A stretch of 64,000 bases of DNA, from the NCBI GenBank assembly GCA_020723105.1, contig DYJL01000007.1, positions 89,984 to 153,983 of the forward strand, read 5' to 3'. A program made the position numbers and the translations under genes. Positions 10,148-19,326 of the stretch are shown here, in pieces; positions within the stretch are counted from its first letter, which is position 1; the number at the start of each line of letters is the position of its first letter. The notes beneath the pieces are model-generated. The model saw only the letters and a program-made list of their open reading frames with translations. It made no database searches and had not been told where the DNA came from. The DNA is from Nitrospira japonica. Its GTDB lineage: Bacteria; Nitrospirota; Thermodesulfovibrionia; UBA6902.

Positions 10148-10888
10148 ATGCTTAAACTTGAATCAGTCCACACATTTTACGGGCATATTGAGGCGATTAG
10201 GGGAATAACTCTTGGAGTCGGCCCTGGAGAGATTGTTTGCCTTATTGGAAGTAATGGAGCTGGTAAAAGCACTACCCTCATGACGATATCCAGGATTCTT
10301 ACACCTTCAAAAGGGCGGGTGCTCTTTGAGGGAAAGGAGATTCAAAATTTACCCCCGCATAAAATTGTCTCGATGGGGATATCTCAGGTTCCGGAAGGGA
10401 GAAGGATTTTCCCGAAGCTTACTGTTAAAGAGAATCTTGAAATGGGAGCGTATTTAGGGAGTAGGGGACAAGGGGTAAGGGACCAGGGGCAAGGGGATGG
10501 AAATCAGGAGTCAGAAAACCTGTTGGAATATGTATTTAATCTTTTTCCTGTGCTTAAGGAAAGGCAAAAACAGTTGGGTGGAACACTCAGCGGCGGAGAG
10601 CAGCAGATGCTTGCAATCGGCAGGGCGCTTATGTCAAAGCCCAAGCTTCTTTTGCTTGACGAACCATCGCTTGGACTTGCGCCGATTATTGTAAGCAAGA
10701 TTTTCAAAACCATAAGAGAGCTTAATGCAGAGGGGTTAACCATCCTGCTTGTTGAGCAGAATGCAAGGGCTGCACTGAAGCTGGCTCACAGAGGATATGT
10801 CTTTGAATCGGGTCAGATTGCAAAAGAAGGAAAGGGCCGGGACCTGCTCGATGATCCGGATATAAAGAAAGCATACTTGGGCGAGTGA
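10148..10888 (+). CDS. livF: branched-chain amino-acid ABC transporter ATP-binding protein LivF, with an internal low-complexity insertion
   Basis: Walker A GSNGAGKST, VPEGRRIFPKLTVKENLEMGAYL, LSGGEQQMLAIGRALM. Confidence 0.95.
   Translation: MLKLESVHTFYGHIEAIRGITLGVGPGEIVCLIGSNGAGKSTTLMTISRILTPSKGRVLFEGKEIQNLPPHKIVSMGISQVPEGRRIFPKLTVKENLEMGAYLGSRGQGVRDQGQGDGNQESENLLEYVFNLFPVLKERQKQLGGTLSGGEQQMLAIGRALMSKPKLLLLDEPSLGLAPIIVSKIFKTIRELNAEGLTILLVEQNARAALKLAHRGYVFESGQIAKEGKGRDLLDDPDIKKAYLGE
10457..10500 (+). other. G-quadruplex-type G-run sequence inside livF
   Basis: GGGAGTAGGGGACAAGGGGTAAGGGACCAGGGGCAAGGGG fits G3+N1-7 repeated at least four times; encodes SRGQGVRDQGQGDG. Confidence 0.75.
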
Positions 10889-10973
10889 GAGTTTATAATC
10901 ATACGCATTTTCTTCATGCTATAATCGGTGTATAATAGATTTAAATATTATTTTGGACTATTCAAAAATTTCA

Positions 10974-11146
10974 CACTGGAGGAAGCATGGCTCAAAAACA
11001 TCTTGAAAGCGATAAGATTTTTGAATGTTGTCGCCACAGGCGACTCGCCGAGGCGAGAATTTTGAATCTTGAATTTACAGGGTGTATTTTTTCTGTTATC
11101 GCTAAGGTATCGCGCAATATATTTTTGAGCCACACTTCCTCCATGT
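10974..11146. repeat. MITE-like inverted-repeat element, about 170 bp
   Basis: Terminal inverted repeats TGGAGGAAGcaTGGCTCAAAAAcAT (about 10977-11001) and reverse complement of ATaTTTTTGAGCCacACTTCCTCCA (about 11119-11143); nested AGCGATAA/TTATCGCT. Confidence 0.7.
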
Positions 11147-11185
11147 TAATAATTAAAGTAGATCTCGAATAAATTTTAAAAGGCA

Positions 11186-12004
11186 ATGAAGAACATATTA
11201 TCAATCATAATTCTGTTAGCATTCTGTTTTGCCGGTGGCTATCCCCTCCACGCTGAAATGGTTACCGGCAGCGGCTGCTCTGTAAGCAATGTCGGCTATC
11301 TTGCTGAGCTTGCAAAAGAATATGAAAGACGGAGCGGAACAAAGCTGTTTGTCAAAGGCGGCGGCAGTTTAATTGGCATAGATGACCTTCGCACCGGCAA
11401 GGTAGACTTTGCAGCTTCATGCAGAGGCAGAATTAAGGACGATCCGGAGAGTATTAAGTTTGTACCCGTTGCCTGGGATGCGCTGGTATTTATGGTACAT
11501 AAGGCCAACCCGGTCGAAAATATTTCACAGGAACAGATAAAAGAGATATACAGGGGAGAGATAATGAACTGGAATCAGCTTCAGGGGGAAAATGGCATGA
11601 TAACAGTCTTTATGTCCAAATCCCATAAAGGCTTAAGCGGGGTGGAATTTTCATTAAGGGAGCTTGCGTTACAGGGTAAAGAGCCTGCTGTTACAAATAA
11701 TACTGTGCTTCTTGCCTCGACAGGAATAGTGGAACAGATGGTTGAAAAGACAAAAGGAGGCTTTGCCGCAAGCGGATTTTCAAGCGCCAGGAGAAGAGAT
11801 GTGAAAATGCTCAAAATCAATGGAGTGGAACCAACCAAGGGAAATATAATTGCAATGAAATATCCTTTCAAGAGGCCGCTTTATATCTTGTTGCCGGAAA
11901 ACCCGAAAAAGGAAACAAAAAAATTTGTTGATTATATTTTAAGCGCAGAAGGACAGAAATTCATTAGTTCGCTTGGCGCCATATCTTTGCTGGATATAAA
12001 GTGA
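11186..12004 (+). CDS. PstS-like phosphate ABC transporter substrate-binding family protein
   Basis: Signal peptide, GSGCSVSNVGYLAELAKEYERRSGTKLFVKGGGSLIGIDDLRTGKVDFAASCR, EIYRGEIMNW. Confidence 0.85.
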   Translation: MKNILSIIILLAFCFAGGYPLHAEMVTGSGCSVSNVGYLAELAKEYERRSGTKLFVKGGGSLIGIDDLRTGKVDFAASCRGRIKDDPESIKFVPVAWDALVFMVHKANPVENISQEQIKEIYRGEIMNWNQLQGENGMITVFMSKSHKGLSGVEFSLRELALQGKEPAVTNNTVLLASTGIVEQMVEKTKGGFAASGFSSARRRDVKMLKINGVEPTKGNIIAMKYPFKRPLYILLPENPKKETKKFVDYILSAEGQKFISSLGAISLLDIK

Positions 12005-12011
12005 GGCGCAT

Positions 12012-14219
12012 TTGAAGATATCGCTGCATAAAAAAATTTTACTCCCCCTCTTGCTGACTATAATTACCGTCAGCTTTTTCAGCACCTATATATGCATCAA
12101 CGCACATAAGGAGGGCATTGAAAACCAACTGATTGCCAGAGGTTTTGCCCTGACTTATGCGCTCTCAAATGCTGCCAAGGAAGGAATAGTGCTTGAAAAT
12201 CTGGACCTCATCAGGAAAGCACACTTTATTATCCATGCAAATGATGTAATCTTCGTTCAGGTTTATTCAAATCTGTGGGACGTGATTGACTCTTATCCGT
12301 TTAGCAGCTTTAACAAGCTGCCGGATAATGAAGCGGTCGAGCACTTTAAAAAAACGGCTTCTCCTTTCCATATCCGGGCTGAAGAATCCTTTGACTTTTA
12401 CAAACCAATACACTACACACCATTAGCGGACTCTCCTGAAACAGTTATAGGTTTTGTAAAGATATCATTGTCCACATCCAGCATGAACAGGGAAATCAAA
12501 CAGGCTTTATTTGTAGGTATTATTACATCGGTTATTGCAACAATTATTTCAATAGCCGCTCTCAGTTTTCTTATAACGCATATCATTACCAGGCGCATCA
12601 AGGATCTCTGGAAAAACATATTGTTGTTCAAGGATGGCGCAATCTCAGGCACATATCAGCAGTCCGGTTCCCGATATGCCGATGATGAGATAAGTGATGT
12701 ATTTTCAGAATTTGACCGGATGAGCAGGGAAATCACAGAGAAGGAGAATAAGCTGGTAGAGGCCAGGGAGAGAATAGTCACCCTTTTTGACCGGGTGGAA
12801 CACGCAATCTTCAGGACTGATAATGAAGGAGGAATTACCGAAGCAAATAAAAAATTCACGGATCTCTTTGGAAAGGTTGAAAAGATCTGCACTGTACTCG
12901 AAGATGTTGATTGCATCATAAGGGCGTCTGTTGAGGGACAGATCAACATGGAAAAGAAAGTCCAGGGAAGAGACGGGAAAGAGTTATTCATAATGCTTTT
13001 TCTATACGCAGAGACCGATAAGTCAGGCCACATTACGGGGTTTGACGGATATATTGTAGACCTTACGCAGCAGAAAAGACTGGAAGAAATTCTTTTGCAC
13101 AAACAAAAGATGGAGGCAGTCGGCACCCTGGCAGGCGGAGTGGCGCATGATTTTAATAATATTCTTACTGCAATAATCAGTTATGGGAATTTACTGCTCA
13201 TGAAAATGGGAAAAGAAGATCCCCTGAAGTATTATGTGGAGCAGATATTATCTGTCTCAAACAAGGCCGCTAACCTCATTCAGAATCTTCTGTCTTTTAG
13301 CAGAAAACAGATTATCCATCCAAAACCTGTAGACCTGAATGCGATTGTAAAAAATGTGGAAAATCTTCTTGCAAGACTTATAGGGGAAGACATAGAGATG
13401 AGGATTAAACTGGTGGATGAACACCTTGGCATAGTCGCAGATGTGTCGCAAATAGAGCAGGTATTGATGAATCTGGCAACTAATGCGAGAGACGCAATGC
13501 CTGAAGGAGGGTTGCTTTCAATAGAGACTAAATCATTGGTAATAGACAGTGCCGGCTGCAACATATACGACCTGGAGCTGCCGGGCCCCTATGCAATGAT
13601 ATCAGTATCAGACAGCGGAAAGGGAATGGAGGAAAAGACAAAGGAAAAAGTCTTTGAACCATTTTTTACAACGAAAGAGACAGGTAAGGGAACAGGTCTG
13701 GGGCTTGCCATCATTTACGGGATTATAAAACAGCACGGTGGCAATATAAACGTTTACAGCGAAACAGGGAAGGGCACTACATTTAAAATATATCTTCCTA
13801 TGAAAACCCCTGTGTCTCAGGAAATAAATACAGAGACTTTATCTGCGATAAAAGGCGGAACAGAGACAATTCTTCTGGCAGAGGATGATATTGCTGTCAG
13901 AAACGCCGTTAGAGAAATTCTTGAAAGAGGCGGATATAACATATTGGAAGCAAAGGATGGCGAAGAAGCGGTAAGGATTTTTTCTGAGCATATGGGCCGG
14001 ATTCAGCTTGTCATGCTTGATGTAATCATGCCCAAAAAGAACGGAAAAGAGGCCTGCAATGAAATAAGAGACCTGAGCCCTCATGTAAAGACAGTCTTTA
14101 TCAGCGGATATGCTGACAATAGAAAAGGGATGCTTGGTGAAGGATTTGAATATATTCAAAAGCCCTTTATTCCGGAAGTTCTGTTAAAAAGAGTCCGGGA
14201 GATTCTGGATGCTGTATAG
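12012..14219 (+). CDS. hybrid sensor histidine kinase (periplasmic sensor, HAMP-like, PAS, HisKA, HATPase, C-terminal REC)
   Basis: Two TM segments, [56 protein letters not shown]. Confidence 0.92.
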   Translation: MKISLHKKILLPLLLTIITVSFFSTYICINAHKEGIENQLIARGFALTYALSNAAKEGIVLENLDLIRKAHFIIHANDVIFVQVYSNLWDVIDSYPFSSFNKLPDNEAVEHFKKTASPFHIRAEESFDFYKPIHYTPLADSPETVIGFVKISLSTSSMNREIKQALFVGIITSVIATIISIAALSFLITHIITRRIKDLWKNILLFKDGAISGTYQQSGSRYADDEISDVFSEFDRMSREITEKENKLVEARERIVTLFDRVEHAIFRTDNEGGITEANKKFTDLFGKVEKICTVLEDVDCIIRASVEGQINMEKKVQGRDGKELFIMLFLYAETDKSGHITGFDGYIVDLTQQKRLEEILLHKQKMEAVGTLAGGVAHDFNNILTAIISYGNLLLMKMGKEDPLKYYVEQILSVSNKAANLIQNLLSFSRKQIIHPKPVDLNAIVKNVENLLARLIGEDIEMRIKLVDEHLGIVADVSQIEQVLMNLATNARDAMPEGGLLSIETKSLVIDSAGCNIYDLELPGPYAMISVSDSGKGMEEKTKEKVFEPFFTTKETGKGTGLGLAIIYGIIKQHGGNINVYSETGKGTTFKIYLPMKTPVSQEINTETLSAIKGGTETILLAEDDIAVRNAVREILERGGYNILEAKDGEEAVRIFSEHMGRIQLVMLDVIMPKKNGKEACNEIRDLSPHVKTVFISGYADNRKGMLGEGFEYIQKPFIPEVLLKRVREILDAV

Positions 14220-14220
14220 C

Positions 14221-14361
14221 AGTCTGCTGAAAAAGTATTTTTGTTGTCTTTGCGAGCGGAGCGAAGCAATCTCGCTTCTCAATTAATCAATGAGTTATGG
14301 ATTGCTTCGTCGCTAAAAACGCTCCTCGCAATGACAATCTCGGACTTTTTCAGCAGCCTGT
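14221..14361. repeat. interspersed inverted-repeat element of the TTGCGAGCGAAGCGAAGCAATC family
   Basis: Ends agtctgctgaaaaagt / actttttcagcagcct; internal tgcgagcggagcgaagcaatct and attgcttcgtcgct..cctcgcaatgaca. Confidence 0.8.
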
Positions 14362-14394
14362 TAGATAATAGATTTTTTATAAGAGGAGGAAAAA

Positions 14395-15504
14395 ATGATC
14401 AGGAGATTTCTACTGTCGTTATTTGCAATTGTTATTTTATCTGGATGTGTGAAGAAAGAGGACAACGTGATCAATCTCGGCATTGCAGGCCCGATGACAG
14501 GCGATCAGGCAAAGATGGGAATGGATTTCAAAAACGGCGTAACGTTTGCGGTGGAAGAGTGGAACAGTAAGGGCGGAGTTCTCGGTAAAAAAATCAAGCT
14601 TATTGTTGGCGACGACCAGAGAGATCCCAAACAGGCTGTCTCTGTAGCAAATAAATTTGTGACACAGGGAACCAAGGGCGTGATCGGTCATTTCAATTCA
14701 AGCTGTTCCATACCGGCTTCAGATGTGTATAATAGGGCCGGCATTCCCATGATTACTCCGGCCTCAACAAATCCACAGCTTACTGAAAAGGGTTACACAG
14801 GTGTTTTCAGGGTGTGCGGAAGAGACGATCAGCAGGGAAAGGTAGCTGCTGATTTTATAATTACGCAGTTGAAGCTTAAGAAGATTGCTGTTATTCATGA
14901 TAAGACAACGTACGGACAGGGGCTTGCTGACGAATTCAAAAAATTTATTGGCGATAAGGTAGAAATTGTTTATTACGGCGGTATTGTTCAGGGAGACAAG
15001 GATTTCAAGACGGTACTGATCTCCATAAAAGAGAAGAAGCCTGAACTTATATATTTTGGCGGAATATATCCGGAAGGGGGGCTCCTGGTAAAACAGTCCC
15101 GGGAGATTGGTTTGGCAGTTCCGTTCATGAGCGGCGACGGAGTAATTGATCCCAAATTTGTGGAGATCGCAGGCGCAGAGTCAGCAGAAGGTACCTATCT
15201 GACTTTCAGTTCTGATCCAAATAGCATTCCAACTGCAAAGGCTTTTATTGAAGCATATCAGAAGAAATACGGGGAACTGGGACCTTATTCCATATACGCA
15301 TATGATGCAGCGAATATCATGCTGAAAGCTATTGAGGCTGCAGGGACCACAGACGGCAAGGCAATAATGGATAAACTTCATTCCATGGAGTTCAGCGGTG
15401 CGCTTGGGAATATAAAGTTTGACGCCAAAGGTGACGTGACTATGGCGCCTTATGTCGTATGGATTACAAAAGGCGGGAAGTTTGTAGAACACTGGAAGCC
15501 GTAA
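14395..15504 (+). CDS. livK: branched-chain amino-acid ABC transporter substrate-binding protein (lipoprotein)
   Basis: Lipobox LSGC, LGIAGPMTGDQAKMGMDFKNGVTFAVEEWNSKGGVLGKKIKLIVGDDQRDPKQAV. Confidence 0.93.
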   Translation: MIRRFLLSLFAIVILSGCVKKEDNVINLGIAGPMTGDQAKMGMDFKNGVTFAVEEWNSKGGVLGKKIKLIVGDDQRDPKQAVSVANKFVTQGTKGVIGHFNSSCSIPASDVYNRAGIPMITPASTNPQLTEKGYTGVFRVCGRDDQQGKVAADFIITQLKLKKIAVIHDKTTYGQGLADEFKKFIGDKVEIVYYGGIVQGDKDFKTVLISIKEKKPELIYFGGIYPEGGLLVKQSREIGLAVPFMSGDGVIDPKFVEIAGAESAEGTYLTFSSDPNSIPTAKAFIEAYQKKYGELGPYSIYAYDAANIMLKAIEAAGTTDGKAIMDKLHSMEFSGALGNIKFDAKGDVTMAPYVVWITKGGKFVEHWKP

Positions 15505-15515
15505 TCATGATAATA

Positions 15516-15561
15516 GACATGGAAGCCTGTTTCAGAATTTCTATAAACGACAAACGACATA
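15516..15561. repeat. copy of interspersed repeat GACATGGAAGCCTGT..AGAATTTCTATAA.CGACAAAC.ACAT
   Basis: Matches 26165-26210 and the inverted copy at 26278-26312. Confidence 0.7.
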
Positions 15562-17277
15562 CTCATATACCTGAAAGTATTTCTGAGCGCTGGATTCCCA
15601 GGAGAATTTATTGATTCTTTTAAGCCCGTTGATAATCATCTTATGGTAGGTGTCCGGCTTATGCTGATATATATAAATAGCTTTTTTCAAAGTCTCATAT
15701 AAATTGTCAGCCATGCTCTGCGCCCATGGATTAGATTTTCTCATTTGCACAACAGCTCCGGTCTCAGCAAAGGATCTTATATTATCAAGGGTGCAGAAGA
15801 CAGCATCCTCCTTGAAAAGAAAGCCGCATTCAGCATCTATCTGGTCTACCAGTCCCCCTGTGGCCCTGCCGATATTTACTGTTCCGTTTGCCATGTATTC
15901 AACGGCTGCGCCAAAAGGTTCATAGACAGAAGGCATGACCCCAAAGGTTGCGCCCCTCTGTAACTCGTGGTAACCTGCTTCCATCCTGAATGGAAAAACG
16001 ACTAAATTACCCTTGCATTTGCAGGCGACTTCGTAAAAATAATCCATATCAGAACTGCGGACTGTTGAAGGCGTCATAATAACCTTTATTTCATCTTCAG
16101 AAAATTTTTCTGTCGCACGCAGCAGAATGTCATATCCTTTCTGCAGGGGATCGTATCTTCCGCTCATTAAGATGAGCGGGATATCAGCAGGTAATTTTGA
16201 TATCGTTTTTCCCTTATATGTCAGTTCGCCAATCCGCTCCTTTGGCTTATATCTGGATAGAACTTTTAACAGGATTTTCCTTTTTTGCAGTTTTATTTTT
16301 TTTGCTTCCTGTAAAGAAGGCAAACCATTTTTTATGTATTCAGGCGAGGGATTAATGAAGGCGCCATTGTTGACGCCATAGACGTTGTTTTTCTTAAATA
16401 TACTTTGCAGATGAGGCGCAAAATATTCTGTCTGCAAAATATCAGTTGTTAATTCCTCTGCAAAATGCCCGCTCACAGTAGTAACTGGCGCATCAGTCAG
16501 TTGAAGTCCTATCTGGTATGCTGTTAATCCGTTGCCATAAGTTGCAGATGCCTTTTGCCTCATGGTTCCCTCTGTAATGGTGGACAGAACTTCAGACGGT
16601 ATGAATGAATCGTATGAATTGTGCATTGTCTGAGCAGTTCCGCAAGATTCCAGGGTACCGTTGAGCATCGCAACCTTTGAGGTTAGCGAGATCAGTGCGG
16701 TTTGCCACTCCTGCAGATGAAATATAATATTTTCACGCATGGTTAATATGTTCATTGCCAGGGGCGCTGCTTTACAGAACAACAGGGCGCTTTCCCTCAT
16801 TGCTTTGTCATTCAGACTGTTGTTTCCTTCAAAATAAAGGTATGGGTCCTGCGACGTATTGCCAGACTCAAAAAATCCGTCTGCTTTTAAATAATATTCG
16901 TTAATACTGCCGCTTGAGGGGCTGCTGTAATTCCAGGTATATTCGAATATGCTGACCTGGACTTTCCTGTTATTGAACAGGACGCTGAAAAATTGTCCTG
17001 TCGGTTTCAATTTATTCTTATCCATAAGCTTTGAATAGAAAGGAGTCATCAGGATGACGTTAGGGATATTATTGACTTCTTTTAAATATGGCAGGATATT
17101 TGTGGTTACGGCAGCCAGGCCTCCGCTTTTTGCGAATCTGTTTTCAAAGGAACAGAAAACGACATTTTGTATTTTCAGATTGTTGAGCCTGCTGGTAATA
17201 AGTGCAATTTCACCGGCTTTGAAAAATCTGTTCATTAACGCCCAGTTTTTGTTCCACTTATTCAGATTTAAATTCAT
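15541..17277 (-). CDS. GT5-like glycogen/starch synthase family glycosyltransferase
   Basis: FAKSGGLAAVTTNILPYL (KxGGL motif), LMSGRYDPLQKGYDILL, GVMPSVYEPFGAAVEYMANGT. Confidence 0.85.
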   Translation of the reverse strand: MNLNLNKWNKNWALMNRFFKAGEIALITSRLNNLKIQNVVFCSFENRFAKSGGLAAVTTNILPYLKEVNNIPNVILMTPFYSKLMDKNKLKPTGQFFSVLFNNRKVQVSIFEYTWNYSSPSSGSINEYYLKADGFFESGNTSQDPYLYFEGNNSLNDKAMRESALLFCKAAPLAMNILTMRENIIFHLQEWQTALISLTSKVAMLNGTLESCGTAQTMHNSYDSFIPSEVLSTITEGTMRQKASATYGNGLTAYQIGLQLTDAPVTTVSGHFAEELTTDILQTEYFAPHLQSIFKKNNVYGVNNGAFINPSPEYIKNGLPSLQEAKKIKLQKRKILLKVLSRYKPKERIGELTYKGKTISKLPADIPLILMSGRYDPLQKGYDILLRATEKFSEDEIKVIMTPSTVRSSDMDYFYEVACKCKGNLVVFPFRMEAGYHELQRGATFGVMPSVYEPFGAAVEYMANGTVNIGRATGGLVDQIDAECGFLFKEDAVFCTLDNIRSFAETGAVVQMRKSNPWAQSMADNLYETLKKAIYIYQHKPDTYHKMIINGLKRINKFSWESSAQKYFQVYEYVVCRL

Positions 17278-17390
17278 TTTTGCTTAAAGGAATCTTTCTG
17301 TAATATTTGAATAAAGTATACATAAAAAACGGAAAGATTAAAATCTGTTGTAGATCTGAACCATGCCTTTCAGCAGCCTAATAGGAGATG

Positions 17391-18362
17391 CTAAATGGTT
17401 GGAAAAGTATTTTCTTTTCTGGCATTCAGATAGTTGTTGATGAAGATGTCAACTATTTCAGGATCCAGAATACTGCCTTTCATTAATGAAATAATAGATA
17501 AGGCTTTTTCATCGCTGTATCTGTTTCTGTAGGGCCTGTCAGATGTCAGGGCATCAAATACATCTGCTATAGTTACTACCCTTACCTCCAGGGGGATGTC
17601 ACTTCCTTTTATCCCTGAGGGATAACCACTGCCGTCATATTTTTCATGATGATGCAGTATTATTTTTACAACAGTTGCTGGCATAAGAGCCTGTTTTGCA
17701 ACATCAGCTCCCCATCGGGGATGATTCTTTATTATCTCAAACTCTTCCGTATCAAGGCTCCCTGCTTTATTTAATATTTTCTCAGGTACGCCTATCTTGC
17801 CGCAATCGTGCAGCCAGCAGCCATATTTCAGAGCTTTTTTCGTTTCGTCAGAAAGCTCTAAGTTGTCAGCAATCATCAGGGCGTACATGGCTACTCTTTC
17901 ACAGTGTCCGCGAGTATAGGAGTCTTTAAGTTCTATTGTTTGTGCGAGTGACAGCAGTACAGATTCGTCATCTCTTTTAAGGGACTGGATGATTTGGTAA
18001 CGCTTAACAGCTTCCCCTACTATCCGGATTAATGCATTGTCATCCCATGGCTTTGTAATAAAACGGAATACCTCCCCCTTATTTATGGCATCAATGGCAA
18101 CATCGAAATCAACACATGCTGTCATTAATATTTTTATTGTGTCAGGAGAAATGTCTTTGACTTTTGATAAGAGGTCCGTCCCTTTCATGTTGGGCATTAG
18201 ATTGTCTGAGACGATTACCGCTATTTCCATTTTACTAAAATAATCAATTGCACTGTTTGGGTTTTGAGTTCTCAGGACCTTTATGCCTGTGTCAGCAAAA
18301 AGTCTTTGGACAGAATTCAGGATATGTTCTTCATCGTCCACAAATAAAACAGTGTCAGACAT
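17391..18362 (-). CDS. response regulator with HD-GYP domain
   Basis: Canonical REC (VLFVDDEE, VSDNLMP), HDCGKIGVPE, HHHEKYDGSGYPSGIKG. Confidence 0.95.
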   Translation of the reverse strand: MSDTVLFVDDEEHILNSVQRLFADTGIKVLRTQNPNSAIDYFSKMEIAVIVSDNLMPNMKGTDLLSKVKDISPDTIKILMTACVDFDVAIDAINKGEVFRFITKPWDDNALIRIVGEAVKRYQIIQSLKRDDESVLLSLAQTIELKDSYTRGHCERVAMYALMIADNLELSDETKKALKYGCWLHDCGKIGVPEKILNKAGSLDTEEFEIIKNHPRWGADVAKQALMPATVVKIILHHHEKYDGSGYPSGIKGSDIPLEVRVVTIADVFDALTSDRPYRNRYSDEKALSIISLMKGSILDPEIVDIFINNYLNARKENTFPTI

Positions 18363-18448
18363 AAGAAAGGGTCCTTTCGTTTGATTATCTACAGGTGTTA
18401 TCGGTTAAAACGGGTAGTTACTTGAGTTTTTGATATTGAGAGACGGTA

Positions 18449-18601
18449 CTACTTGCCTTTAAATCCCGGACAGCCTTCAAAGCCTGCGCAGGACTTTTTC
18501 TTCTTCAATTTACAGTCTCTGTTGAAACATACAAGGGAATGTTGTTTTTCTGAAGAGTATTTATTGCCAGCAGGTTTTTGGAGATTTTTACGTATAGCCA
18601 C
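18449..18601 (-). CDS. small cysteine-rich protein, 50 aa (GTG start), not in the ORF track
   Basis: MAIRKNLQKPAGNKYSSEKQHSLVCFNRDCKLKKKKSCAGFEGCPGFKGK*; four Cys in C-x5-C..C-x5-C arrangement. Confidence 0.55.
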   Translation of the reverse strand: MAIRKNLQKPAGNKYSSEKQHSLVCFNRDCKLKKKKSCAGFEGCPGFKGK

Positions 18602-18693
18602 AATTTATTATACCTGATTTATAAGGCAGCAGGCGGTGCGTGGTTGCAATTTGATTTAAATCTGATATAAAGGGATTAAGGAGCGAATTATTT

Positions 18694-19299
18694 TTGATCA
18701 ACTTCAGATACGAGGGATATATATTGGATAGAAGAAAAGATGTAAGTGCAAAGGAACAGCTCCGGTATGCTCAGCGCCTTTTTATTGAAGGCAGGAAGCA
18801 TGAATGCATTGAGGCCTTTACAAAAGCTATAGATGATGGTGAGAAAACAGAGATTGCCTATCTCAGCAGGGGTGTAGCATTTCTTCAGACAGATCAGGTT
18901 GATAAAGCCATAGAAGACTTTAATATGGTTGTGAATATGAATAGTAACTACATGCGCGCATATTTTTATCGTGGAATTGCGTATATGTCCAGGAATGATT
19001 TTTTAAGCGCTATTAGAGATTTAAACAGGACGATTGAATTAAAACCAGACCATGGAGCGGCCTTCTTTGCAAGAGGCTCTGCTTACGCACAATTGGGTAA
19101 TACAGAAGAAGCCGCAAAGAATTTCAAGACAGCGCTGATATATGCTGAGACGGAAGCTCAGGGTTTTGCCGATACATTTGGAATGTTCAGGACACAGTTT
19201 GACAGGACCCTGGCGCTGATGACAGGTGAAGGGGAGATGCCGGCTATAGAACTTACAGAAGAGGAGATTGACAAGCTGAAGAAATGGCTTGAGGAATAA
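18694..19299 (+). CDS. TPR-repeat protein
   Basis: TPR units DKAIEDFNMVVNMNSNYMRAYFYRGIAY, SAIRDLNRTIELKPDHGAAFFARGSAY. Confidence 0.9.
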   Translation: MINFRYEGYILDRRKDVSAKEQLRYAQRLFIEGRKHECIEAFTKAIDDGEKTEIAYLSRGVAFLQTDQVDKAIEDFNMVVNMNSNYMRAYFYRGIAYMSRNDFLSAIRDLNRTIELKPDHGAAFFARGSAYAQLGNTEEAAKNFKTALIYAETEAQGFADTFGMFRTQFDRTLALMTGEGEMPAIELTEEEIDKLKKWLEE

Positions 19300-19326
19300 T
19301 TTGAGGGAATTACTTATAATTTCAAT

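Noticed and set aside
10948-11204. Three ORFs of 61-70 aa on both strands
   Set aside because: They are translations of the inverted-repeat element; the similar peptides on opposite strands come from mirror-image ends
14241-14570. 109-aa ORF MLSLRAERSNLASQLINELWIASSLKTLLAMT
   Set aside because: Translation of the interspersed repeat, running out of frame into livK
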